Shown: in pieces, positions 7,763-15,512 of the stretch
Layout of the letters: each line of letters opens with the position of its first letter
Position numbering within the stretch: position 1 is the stretch's first letter
DNA from: Elusimicrobiota bacterium
GTDB taxonomy: Bacteria > Elusimicrobiota > Elusimicrobia > UBA1565
Length of the DNA: 56,783 bases
Reading direction: 5' to 3'
Assembly (NCBI GenBank): GCA_016196755.1
Contig: JACPXC010000042.1
Location: 1-56,783, forward strand
Made by a program: the position numbers and the translations under genes
Notes under the pieces: model-generated
What the model was told of the DNA's origin: nothing
The model's database searches: none
Seen by the model: the letters and a program-made list of their open reading frames with translations, nothing else

Positions 7763-9958
7763 TTGCACCCCTTCCGACCCCGCCCCCTACTCCTGCTCGG
7801 CGCGCTGTCTTTGCTCTTGACGGCGCTTCCGGCCCTGGCCGAAGACCCCCCACCTCAGGCCGCCCCCCCGACGCCCGTGCGCCGCGAGGACCCCCTGGCG
7901 CCCTTCCTGAGCCGTCTTGAGCTGCCCGACCCTGACGAAGCCCAACGCGCGGGCTTCGACCGCGACCTGGCGGCGTTCCTCGAAAGCGAGGGCAGCCGCG
8001 CCGCCGTCGACCACCTGGCCGTGGAGGTCGGCGGCTTTTCCACCCGCAATCTGAGCGCCGTGCAAGCGCGCAAGCTCGACCTCCTGACCCGGATCCTCGA
8101 CCTGCAGGCCGCCGACCAGGACCGCCGATTCGAGGGCGTGCGGGCCGGAGCCCGCTTCCTGCCGCCGGGACGGCGCTCCGCCCCGCCGGCCGGACCGGCG
8201 CCCGAGGATTGGGCCGACCGCCTGGCCCCGGCGCCCGCAAGGCCCAAGGCCGGCGCCGCCTTGGCGAGCGCGTTGCGCCCCGAGACCGCGCGGCCCGATT
8301 CCACGGTGCCGCGCGTAAGCGTGCCGGTGCGGGGATTCAGCGACGCTCCGCCGGCCCCCGGCTCGACCGGCCGCCTGCCGCAGCTCTATACCCCTCCCGG
8401 GCCGCGCCCGCTGCTCGGAATGCATCTGCCTCCCGAGCTCAGCGGCGAGTTCAATCCCCGGCGGCTCCCGCCGATGAACCGCGGCGAGACCTACCCCCAA
8501 TACTTCGACCGCCTGCCGCTGGCCGCCCTGCAGGCCTATTCGCATTGGTCGCGCGGCCAGCTCGACGACATCGCCCGGCAGGGGCGCGAGCGTCGGCCGG
8601 CGGGCGACCTTCTGCTGGCCGCCGGGGGCGGCCCTTCCTCCGACCTGGCGCAGAAGCGAGCCGTGGCGCGCTGGCTGGACGGGCATCTGGACTCCGCCGT
8701 CGACCGGCGCCGCGCGGCGATCATGCCGGTCGTGGCCTCCATCGAGGGCGGGCAAGCGCCGACCCCGCGGACCCTCGCCCGCCTAGGCACCGCGCAGTTG
8801 ACCGACCTGGTCCACGTCCTCGACGCCCGCGCCGCCCTGCGCCCGCCGACCGCCCTGGCCATCCCCGAGGCCGCCGCGCGCGCCGACCAGACGCGGGGAG
8901 TCCTTTGGCGCGCCCTGCTCGACCGCGCGGTCCCCGCCGACCCCCGCCTCGGCGCGCCGTCGTCATGGCTGGGCTTGAGCGACGACGAGTTCCGCCGCCG
9001 GCTCGCCGGCGTGGGAGACCCGGCCCGCGCGGCCATGGACGCCTGGACCCGCCTGCAGGCCGCCCAGGACACCCTGCCGGGGATCGGTCCCCACGACTCG
9101 CGGGACGGCCGCCGGCTCTACTACGGCCTGCAGGCCCAGGTCGACCGAATAGTCGCGGGCCAGTCCCAGCCCGCGGTGCTGGCGCTGGAGGACCGTTCGC
9201 GCTCCTTGCTCACCGAGGCCTATGCCCGCGTCGGAGGGGACCGCTATCAGGCGGGCATCAACGACTTGCGGGGCCTGCGCGCCGAGGCGTTGACCGCCCT
9301 CAGGGACATGCCCCCGGCCGACGGCCTGCCCCTGGTCGCCGCCCAACGCGACCAGCTCGAGGGTCTGATCCGCCGAATCGACGGCTCGCAGCGATTCCTC
9401 GCGCGCGTGCCGCCGCTCGCCAACGTCCCCTACACAGGAGGACCCGCGCTGCCCGCCATCCAGCAGATCATCGGCCCCGGCGCCGAGATCCTCGGCGGGA
9501 ACGTCTATCGCATCTCCGACCACGGCAGCGGGGCCATGGGGACTCCCCACCAGCACCTCATGCTCGACGTGCGCTATCGCGGCGCCGACGGGCGCGAACA
9601 GACCGCGTCATGGCCGTTCGGCTTCTTCCAAAACGCGGCCACCGAGCGCGACACCTGGGTGGCGCGCAATCCGAACGTGACCGCGGAGACCCTGCGCACC
9701 CTGCGGCCCGAGCAGGTCTTTGGGACGTACGCGAACCTCGTCGACACCCAGCAGCGGTCCAACACCTTGTTCCAAACCGGTCAACTCAATTGGACCCTGA
9801 CGGGCGTGGGCAACAACCTTGGCGGCTGGGAATATACCGGGCTTCCCGTCGTCGCGGCCCTCCTGGTCGGCGGCGGCAAGTATGCCGCGGGCCAAGGCGT
9901 CTCGGTCAATTGCCGCGATGTCGCCTGCATATTCGAAGGCCGGCTGCCTAAACCTTAG
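7763..9958 (+). CDS. large secreted protein of unknown function
   Basis: The 731-aa protein begins LHPFRPRPLLLLGALSLLL and has a signal-peptide cleavage region ending ALAEDPP. The TTG at 7763 was chosen because GGAGG (7753-7757) lies 5 nt upstream; an earlier in-frame ATG at 7622 lies inside the previous gene. Pro-rich stretches cover the first 200 residues and the rest looks folded. The C-terminal 180 residues contain GAMGTPHQHLMLDV and a WPFGFF motif that could be one globular domain. I recognise no family. It follows the ABC operon by 76 nt and converges with the next gene. Confidence 0.65.
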   Translation: MHPFRPRPLLLLGALSLLLTALPALAEDPPPQAAPPTPVRREDPLAPFLSRLELPDPDEAQRAGFDRDLAAFLESEGSRAAVDHLAVEVGGFSTRNLSAVQARKLDLLTRILDLQAADQDRRFEGVRAGARFLPPGRRSAPPAGPAPEDWADRLAPAPARPKAGAALASALRPETARPDSTVPRVSVPVRGFSDAPPAPGSTGRLPQLYTPPGPRPLLGMHLPPELSGEFNPRRLPPMNRGETYPQYFDRLPLAALQAYSHWSRGQLDDIARQGRERRPAGDLLLAAGGGPSSDLAQKRAVARWLDGHLDSAVDRRRAAIMPVVASIEGGQAPTPRTLARLGTAQLTDLVHVLDARAALRPPTALAIPEAAARADQTRGVLWRALLDRAVPADPRLGAPSSWLGLSDDEFRRRLAGVGDPARAAMDAWTRLQAAQDTLPGIGPHDSRDGRRLYYGLQAQVDRIVAGQSQPAVLALEDRSRSLLTEAYARVGGDRYQAGINDLRGLRAEALTALRDMPPADGLPLVAAQRDQLEGLIRRIDGSQRFLARVPPLANVPYTGGPALPAIQQIIGPGAEILGGNVYRISDHGSGAMGTPHQHLMLDVRYRGADGREQTASWPFGFFQNAATERDTWVARNPNVTAETLRTLRPEQVFGTYANLVDTQQRSNTLFQTGQLNWTLTGVGNNLGGWEYTGLPVVAALLVGGGKYAAGQGVSVNCRDVACIFEGRLPKP

Positions 9959-9963
9959 CCGAG

Positions 9964-10245
9964 CTACCCTATCACCTTGCCGGAGAGGACCTGCGGCTCC
10001 TCGACGTTGAGGTGCCCCGCGTTCTGCGCCACCCACTCCTTCGCCTTCCGGAGACTCTCTTCGATCCCCGCCTTGTTGAGGCAGATGGTGACGGAAAAAC
10101 CGCCGGTATCCGTGCGCGCCAGCGTGTAGCCGACGAAGCCGTTGACGGAACGCATGAGGATCTGGACCTCGGTGGCGTTCTTCTCTAAAACGGCAAACAA
10201 CTCTTTTGCACCCTCGCCGGAATACGTCCTGACCACTGCTTCCAT
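9964..10245 (-). CDS. small antibiotic-biosynthesis-monooxygenase-like (dimeric alpha-beta barrel) protein
   Basis: The 93-aa protein (MEAVVRTYSGEGAKELFAVL...) has the beta-alpha-beta-beta-alpha-beta pattern of dimeric ferredoxin-like barrels. VRTYSGEGAKELF and GFVGYTLARTDTGGFSVTIC resemble ABM-type stress or heme-related proteins. No catalytic residues stand out, and the family assignment rests on overall pattern. An AGGAGG site lies 9 nt before the ATG. It is 15 nt downstream of the hydrolase gene, so the two are probably co-transcribed. Confidence 0.65.
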   Translation of the reverse strand: MEAVVRTYSGEGAKELFAVLEKNATEVQILMRSVNGFVGYTLARTDTGGFSVTICLNKAGIEESLRKAKEWVAQNAGHLNVEEPQVLSGKVIG

Positions 10246-10260
10246 ACCCGTGTCCTCCTG

Positions 10261-11034
10261 TCAGCCCTTTAACGGTACGCGCATCAGATCCTCGGCGGCC
10301 CGCGCCCAGGGCAGGCGGGCCAAGCGCCGGGCCAGGCCCTTCTCCGACGCGGTCGATAGATGCGTGAGAAGGACCTTCTTCGCCTCCGACGAGCGCCCCA
10401 GTTCCAGGGCCTCGGAGACGCGCAGGTGCCCTTCCATGCGCTGGTGATCGGCCAAGGTAGCCTCCACCGCCAACAGCGAGACGCCCCGCGCGAAGCGCGC
10501 CAGGCCCTGGTCCCAACCCGTGTCGCCGGTGTAGGCCAGCGAAAGCTTGCCGGCCTCGAGCCGGTAGGCCAAGGACTCCGTGGTATGCGGGACCTCGCGG
10601 CAGGAGACCTTCCAGCCCTCACCCCGCACGACCGAGCGCTCGCCCAAGTCCTCCACCGCGAGGCTCCAGCCGCGCGGTCGCAGCCAGGGGTGATAGGCGC
10701 GCTCGAGCCGCGCGGCGAAGGCCTTGAACCCCCGGGGACCGAAGAGCCGCAGGCGGCCCTTCCGGGGCTTGCCCTCGTAGCGCCACTTAAAAAGGAGGGC
10801 GGCCAGGTCGCCGACATGGTCGGGATGGCGGTGCGTGAAGAAGACCGTGCCGACGGCGTCGGGGTCGAGCCCGGCCCGGCAGAGCTGGCGGAGGTTCCCG
10901 AACCCGAGGTCGAAGAGCACCACCTCGGCGCCCAGGCGCAAGGCGTAGCCGGCGGGGTTGCGCAGCGTGCCCGCCCCCGGCCGCGCCGGCGCGAAGCAGC
11001 CCGAACCCAGTACTACGAACTCCGCGTCACTCAC
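10261..11034 (-). CDS. metallo-beta-lactamase fold hydrolase, RNase Z-like
   Basis: The 257-aa protein carries the metal-binding signature THRHPDHVGD (H68, H70, D72, H73), a third histidine in VPHTTESLAYR, and the metal-bridging aspartate in LAYTGDTGWD. The order and the late LLTHLS histidine match the RNase Z / ElaC-like branch. It could process tRNA 3' ends, but many related hydrolases have other substrates, so I do not assign rnz. The start codon is GTG at 11034. Its upstream neighbour ends 27 nt away in the same direction. Confidence 0.8.
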   Translation of the reverse strand: MSDAEFVVLGSGCFAPARPGAGTLRNPAGYALRLGAEVVLFDLGFGNLRQLCRAGLDPDAVGTVFFTHRHPDHVGDLAALLFKWRYEGKPRKGRLRLFGPRGFKAFAARLERAYHPWLRPRGWSLAVEDLGERSVVRGEGWKVSCREVPHTTESLAYRLEAGKLSLAYTGDTGWDQGLARFARGVSLLAVEATLADHQRMEGHLRVSEALELGRSSEAKKVLLTHLSTASEKGLARRLARLPWARAAEDLMRVPLKG

Positions 11035-11061
11035 GACGGGCCGCCATCCAGGCGACGAGCA

Positions 11062-11967
11062 TCACGGCAGCGCGCGCAGCCATGCGTTGACCTTCTTGAG
11101 CAAGCCCTCGCGAGCCGCGCCGCGGTAGTCACCCAGGCGCTCGCCGAGGCGGGAGAGCCCCTCGCGCCCGAGCGCGGCGGCGACCCGGGCGGGGCCGGCC
11201 GGATAGAGCCGGCCGTCGAGCACGGCATACTCGCCGCCGGCCCGCCACTCGAGGCGCCCGAGTTCGATCTCGTGGCGATCGAGGAAATCGACGGCCTGGT
11301 CGAAGGTGGGGGCGCCCGCGTCGCCCGAGCGAGCGGCCTCGCGATAAAAGAGATAGGCGTCCTCGGAGAACAGGTAGAGGTCCCAAGCCAGGCGGGCCAA
11401 GGCGTCCGCCGGCGCGGTGCCGGGGAAGACCGTGTCCGCGCGCTGGCCTTGGCGGCGCGCCCAGTCGCGCTGCTTGCGCCGCGACTCGAGCGACTCCCGA
11501 GCCTTGACGGTGGCGCCGCGAAGGCTCTTGGCGAAGTCGGGGTCCACCGACACCTTCTCGAGGGCGTGCTCGAGCGCGGCCTGGCGCGCGGCCATCTCGG
11601 CGTCGGCCACCTCGGCGGGCAGGGCCGCCGCCGCCTTCCAACGCTCCACGACGGAGAGCAGTTCGAACTCGAGCGGGGAGAGGCCGGGCGCACGGTCGGA
11701 GTCAACCACCAGGGCGGGGCGCTCGCCGCCCTCGTAGCGGAGCGCGGTGCCGGGACGGCGCGGACGCTCGACGACGCGCAGGTCTTCGGTGAGCCCCAGG
11801 AGCCGCCGCCCGGTCTCGCTCTTGCGCAGCTCGCGCGCCGTCTCTTTAAGAGCGGCCTTGAGCGCCGGGCCGGGCTCGGGGTCGGGACGGACCGAGTCGG
11901 GAGCCTGCGCGCGCGCGGCGCCGGCTAGCGTCAGGAGGATCGCCGCCGCCGCCAGCCGCCGGGCCAT
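11062..11967 (-). CDS. secreted protein of unknown function
   Basis: The 301-aa protein has a signal peptide (MARRLAAAAILLTLAGAARA) followed by a mostly helical, Ala- and Arg-rich mature region. It contains a conserved-looking SPLEFELLSVVERWK segment and a FLDRHEIELGRLEWRAGGEY segment near the C-terminus. No HExxH or other catalytic motif is visible. I recognise no family. It starts 3 nt after the stop of the upstream pentein gene, so it belongs to the same minus-strand operon. Confidence 0.65.
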   Translation of the reverse strand: MARRLAAAAILLTLAGAARAQAPDSVRPDPEPGPALKAALKETARELRKSETGRRLLGLTEDLRVVERPRRPGTALRYEGGERPALVVDSDRAPGLSPLEFELLSVVERWKAAAALPAEVADAEMAARQAALEHALEKVSVDPDFAKSLRGATVKARESLESRRKQRDWARRQGQRADTVFPGTAPADALARLAWDLYLFSEDAYLFYREAARSGDAGAPTFDQAVDFLDRHEIELGRLEWRAGGEYAVLDGRLYPAGPARVAAALGREGLSRLGERLGDYRGAAREGLLKKVNAWLRALP

Positions 11968-11970
11968 GGC

Positions 11971-12849
11971 CTAGAAGAGTTCGGCGGCCAGCGCGGCCAC
12001 CGAGGCGCCGGCCTTGATGAACTCGCGCGTGTCGACCGGCCGGGTCCCGAGGCCGATGGCCCGGATATGGCCGGCGGCCGCCGCCGCCCCCGCCTCGAGG
12101 ACGGCGGTGCCGTCCACCACCAGCGCGTTGCAGGGCAGCATCCCAGCGGCCTCGCGCTCGTCGGCGGCCAGGACGATCGGGAAGATCTTGAGGATGAGCT
12201 CGAGGCTGACCGGGTCGAAGGCGGGCGGCACGATCAGCACGGCCTCGGGGGTCAGTGGGCGAAAGCAGGAGGAGAGGTGCGTGAAGCGCTCATTGACGAG
12301 CTTGAGCAGGACCACCGGGGCCTCGAAGGCGTCCGCGGCCAGCGCATAGGATTCAGGGTCGGAGCGGAAGCCGTGGGCGCCCCACAGCAGGCGCTTGCCG
12401 GGATGCCAGGCGCAATCGGCGCCGGCCTCAAAGACCAGGGACTGGTCGCGCGGCTTGATGATCTTGTAGCCCGCGGCCTTGAACCAGGCCTCGAGGCGCT
12501 CGGACTCGCCGCGCCGCGCGGGGCGCCGGGAATGGCCGAGCAGGCAGACTTTTTCCATGCGCGGCGTCACGCCGGTCAGCGACTGCGTGGCCGCGAGCGC
12601 CAGATGCGGCAGGCCGACGACCGGGTCGAGCAGCTTGACCGGCCGGCCCAGGGTCTCGATCGCCGCCTTGACCCCGTCCCATTGCACGCGCGCGCGCTGG
12701 CGGTCGCCGTCGGAGCCCGGAAGGTCGGCCAGGGCGGAGAAATAGTCGGGCGGGCACATCAGGACGGCGGCCGGACCCGGCATGGCGGGGCAGTTCTTGA
12801 CCGAGAAGCCCTTGAGCTCCTCCGCGCTCGAATACAGCCGCGCTTTCAT
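11971..12849 (-). CDS. amidinotransferase / dimethylarginine dimethylaminohydrolase-like (pentein) protein
   Basis: The 292-aa protein matches the pentein superfamily. LMCPPDYFS is the N-terminal strand motif, FEAGADC (E141, D145) the substrate-binding acidic pair, HLSSCFRPL carries the catalytic histidine (H191), and LPCNALVV carries the nucleophilic cysteine (C240). Relatives hydrolyse or transfer guanidino groups of arginine derivatives. The exact substrate is unknown. A -10 box TAAACT with an upstream TG lies 7 nt before the ATG. The following secreted protein starts 3 nt after its stop. Confidence 0.8.
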   Translation of the reverse strand: MKARLYSSAEELKGFSVKNCPAMPGPAAVLMCPPDYFSALADLPGSDGDRQRARVQWDGVKAAIETLGRPVKLLDPVVGLPHLALAATQSLTGVTPRMEKVCLLGHSRRPARRGESERLEAWFKAAGYKIIKPRDQSLVFEAGADCAWHPGKRLLWGAHGFRSDPESYALAADAFEAPVVLLKLVNERFTHLSSCFRPLTPEAVLIVPPAFDPVSLELILKIFPIVLAADEREAAGMLPCNALVVDGTAVLEAGAAAAAGHIRAIGLGTRPVDTREFIKAGASVAALAAELF

Positions 12850-12856
12850 TTCGCGG

Positions 12857-12862
12857 AGTTTA
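12857..12862 (-). promoter_or_regulatory. extended -10 box of the pentein gene
   Basis: On the minus strand TGG-TAAACT (hexamer 12862-12857) ends 7 nt before the ATG at 12849, leaving essentially no leader. Confidence 0.5.
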
Positions 12863-12874
12863 CCATAAGGAAAC

Positions 12875-14143
12875 TCAAGGGAAGCGCGCCTCCACGAACG
12901 CGCGCGCGAAGGCGGCGCAGTCGAGCTCCTCGGTCCGGCCCGAAGGCTCGAGGACCAGGACCGTGCCGCGCGGCGCGGGCAGGAGGCAGACCGGCGAGCC
13001 GAACGCCACGCGCACCGCCCCGGCGCGCCCCCAGCCCAGCGGCAGGAGGACGACCGGGCGTCCGCGCGAAACCACGCGGCCCGCCACGGCGGACAGGAAG
13101 CGGACCCGGAAAGGCGTCTCGCGCGCGAGCTCCGCGTCGAGCTCGGCGCGCGCCGCGGCGGCCGCCTCGACCGGCAGCCCCAGCGCGACCGTCGCGGCCG
13201 CGAAGGCGGCGGCCCCCTCGGGGCAGAGCCGGCCCTCGGCCAGCGCCGCGCGGCCTCCCGGCGCCAGCGCGCGGGACAGCACCCACGCCTCGATCCGACG
13301 CCAGGCGCTCCTAAGGACGCAGCCCTCCCCCGAAGCGAGGAAGGCCGTAAACGACGGGTCGTTGGCGGCCAGGCGCGCCAGCACGGACGCCGGACGTCCG
13401 GCCGCCGGGCTTTCCCGGCACAGGCGCCCGGTCGCCTCGCGCAGGGCGTAGTAGCCGCGCGCGGTGACCGGGACTCCCCCCGCCAGCACCATGATGAGCT
13501 CGCCGCCCTCCGCGAGCAGGCGCAGGATGCGTCCGCCGATGCGCGGCCAGCCGTCCGCCGCGGTCAGGACGCGCCCCGGCCACGGTCGGGCGCCGGTGAC
13601 GCGCAGGAACCCCAGATGGACGCGGGTCATGAAGCCGGCGTACCCGCCCTCATCTAAGGAAGACAGCATGTCGAGTCCGAACGCGTCCACCGCGTTGACG
13701 AGCCGCGGCCGGCAGGCCGCGCCGCGCGCCGCGCGCAGGCCCTTGAGGGCGTGCCGGAACATGACCGGGTTGAGATGCAGCCAGTCGGGGTCGATCGGCG
13801 CGTGGGCCAGCAGGCAGGCCAGCGCGGCACGGCGCCCGGTCCGGCGCTCGGCCTCGGCGGCCAGCGCCGCGGCCTCGCGCAGAGGCGCGGCGCCGGGGTC
13901 GAAGGGATGCTCTGGCCGGCCGCCCTCGAGCGACCCGTAGATCTTGTCCTGCACCGCCAGCGAGGCGCCCGCAGGCAGGACCGACTCCGCGGCGGCCATC
14001 GCCCGCCCCACGCATTGGAGGAGCGGCTCGACCACCAGACGGCCGAAGACCCCCTTCTCGGGAGGCAGGCCTATGGCCTGGTACTCGGCCCGGGCAAAGA
14101 GCGCGAAGAGGTCCTCGGCGGTCCCTGGGGGGCGCAGGTCCAT
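12875..14143 (-). CDS. protein of unknown function
   Basis: The 422-aa protein (MDLRPPGTAEDLFALFARAE...) has no signal peptide. It is rich in Ala, Arg and Leu, with long predicted helices, a glycine-rich central stretch (LLAEGGELIMVLAGGVPVTA), and a hydrophobic patch near the C-terminus. I recognise no domain. The ATG at 14143 was preferred over one at 14239 because the longer version would cover the divergent gene. A -10 box TACAAT lies 8 nt upstream. It ends 25 nt before the start of the pentein gene and may be co-transcribed with it. Confidence 0.6.
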   Translation of the reverse strand: MDLRPPGTAEDLFALFARAEYQAIGLPPEKGVFGRLVVEPLLQCVGRAMAAAESVLPAGASLAVQDKIYGSLEGGRPEHPFDPGAAPLREAAALAAEAERRTGRRAALACLLAHAPIDPDWLHLNPVMFRHALKGLRAARGAACRPRLVNAVDAFGLDMLSSLDEGGYAGFMTRVHLGFLRVTGARPWPGRVLTAADGWPRIGGRILRLLAEGGELIMVLAGGVPVTARGYYALREATGRLCRESPAAGRPASVLARLAANDPSFTAFLASGEGCVLRSAWRRIEAWVLSRALAPGGRAALAEGRLCPEGAAAFAAATVALGLPVEAAAAARAELDAELARETPFRVRFLSAVAGRVVSRGRPVVLLPLGWGRAGAVRVAFGSPVCLLPAPRGTVLVLEPSGRTEELDCAAFARAFVEARFP

Positions 14144-14151
14144 TGGGCGCG

Positions 14152-14172
14152 ATTGTAGGATAATGCTATTCT
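14152..14172. promoter_or_regulatory. compact divergent promoter pair
   Basis: The whole intergenic region is 37 nt (14144-14180). On the minus strand TACAAT (14157-14152) ends 8 nt before the ATG at 14143. On the plus strand TATTCT (14167-14172), preceded by TGC as an extended -10, ends 8 nt before the ATG at 14181. Any -35 element must lie inside or near the opposite gene's start. Confidence 0.5.
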
Positions 14173-14180
14173 TGCGCGTC

Positions 14181-15509
14181 ATGAAAAACCTCATCCTCGT
14201 CGTCGCATTCTCGGTCAACGCCTGGGCGGCGGACGGCACGGTCGTGCGCGTCGACGGTCCCTCGGTCTACCTGGACCTGGGCGCCGGCGCGGCTGCTCCC
14301 GGCCGCCGCTTCGAGGTGCTCAAGGCCGGGGCCGAGCTCAAGCACCCTTCCACCGGCGAGTCGCTCGGACCGGTCTGGGAACGCCAGGGCTCCGGTGCTT
14401 TGACCTCCGTCGAGGAGAAGTACTCGGTCGGCAGCCTTTCGGAGGGGAAGGCCGAGGTGGGCTGGAAGGCGCGCCTGCTCGACGCGGCCTCGGCCGCGCC
14501 GGTCCCGGCGCCGTCGGCGAACACCCCGTCGGTCTCACCGGCCCCCGGGGCGGAGCTCTCGAGGCTCCCCGCGGTCAAGAGCCCATCGTTTGCGATGGAG
14601 GCCCTGGACCTGGCCGTCGGCGACGTCGACGGCGACGGGGCGCCCGACGCCGTGCTCTTCGACGACAACAAGGTCGAGGTCCGGCGGATGTCGGGCGACT
14701 GGGGCGTGCTCTGTTCCTATGACGAGAAGGCCACCAGCGCGCGTCTGCTCTCCGGCGAGGCCCGCGACCTCGACGGCGACGGCAAGGCAGAGGTATTCGT
14801 GTCGATCCATAACCGGCTGGCCTCCGCGGTCGAGACCCACGTGCTCGACTGCAAGGGCGGCGCGCTGGTCCGCCGCGAGACCCTGCCCTGGCTGGTCCGC
14901 GCCTACGGCGCCTCCGACGGGACCCGTCCGCTGGGCGCCCAGTCGCTCGAGCCCGACTCCAATTTCCCGTCTTCCGACGTGCACCGCCTGGCCTACGAGT
15001 CCGGCAAGTACCGGCTCCAAAAGCCGCCGCTCAAGCACAAGCGCCTCGAATGGCTCTACGGCTTCGCCTTCTCCCCGGCGGAAGGCGAGCCGATCCTGCT
15101 CCACTACAACCGGGCCCAGCGCCTGACCCTGCGCTACGCGAAGGGCACCTGGACCTCTCCCGCGGCGTACGGCTACGGGCCCGCCAAGCTGGCCTGGCAC
15201 GGCACCGAGTTCCACTTCCACCCCCGCTTCATGACCGAGCTGGCGGGAGGCGAGCTCAAGGCCGTCTACACGGTCCGCAACATCCCGAAGCTGCTCGGGA
15301 TGGCGGCCTCCTTCGGCCTCTACTCCGGCGCCGAACTGCACCGCCTGAGCTTCAACGGGATGAGCCTCGAGCCGGGCTGGAAGGCCGACCTGGCCGGCAG
15401 CGCGGGCGGCCTCGACCTCCTGCCGTCCTCCGGCGGCGCGCCCGAGCGCCTGGCCGTCGCCGTCGTCGGCGCCAACGGCCGCACGGCGGTCTGGCTCTTC
15501 GACAAGTAG
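14181..15509 (+). CDS. secreted FG-GAP/VCBS-repeat protein
   Basis: The 442-aa protein has a short signal peptide (MKNLILVVAFSVNAWA). An N-terminal region to about residue 100 (VVRVDGPSVYLDLGAGAAA...) resembles the small beta domains of FlgT-C type. Beta-propeller-like repeats follow, with calcium-binding loops DVDGDGAPD and DLDGDGKAE. Such repeats usually form extracytoplasmic propellers. An in-frame ATG at 14163 would lengthen the signal peptide by six residues, but it would overlap the -10 box. It sits 3 nt before the transpeptidase gene, so the two are probably one operon. Confidence 0.75.
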   Translation: MKNLILVVAFSVNAWAADGTVVRVDGPSVYLDLGAGAAAPGRRFEVLKAGAELKHPSTGESLGPVWERQGSGALTSVEEKYSVGSLSEGKAEVGWKARLLDAASAAPVPAPSANTPSVSPAPGAELSRLPAVKSPSFAMEALDLAVGDVDGDGAPDAVLFDDNKVEVRRMSGDWGVLCSYDEKATSARLLSGEARDLDGDGKAEVFVSIHNRLASAVETHVLDCKGGALVRRETLPWLVRAYGASDGTRPLGAQSLEPDSNFPSSDVHRLAYESGKYRLQKPPLKHKRLEWLYGFAFSPAEGEPILLHYNRAQRLTLRYAKGTWTSPAAYGYGPAKLAWHGTEFHFHPRFMTELAGGELKAVYTVRNIPKLLGMAASFGLYSGAELHRLSFNGMSLEPGWKADLAGSAGGLDLLPSSGGAPERLAVAVVGANGRTAVWLFDK

Positions 15510-15512
15510 CCG

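Noticed and set aside
8209-9951. 580-codon plus-strand frame inside the 731-aa secreted protein
   Set aside because: It is extremely rich in Arg, Pro and Gly, the signature of a shifted frame in GC-rich DNA; the other frame has a signal peptide and normal composition.
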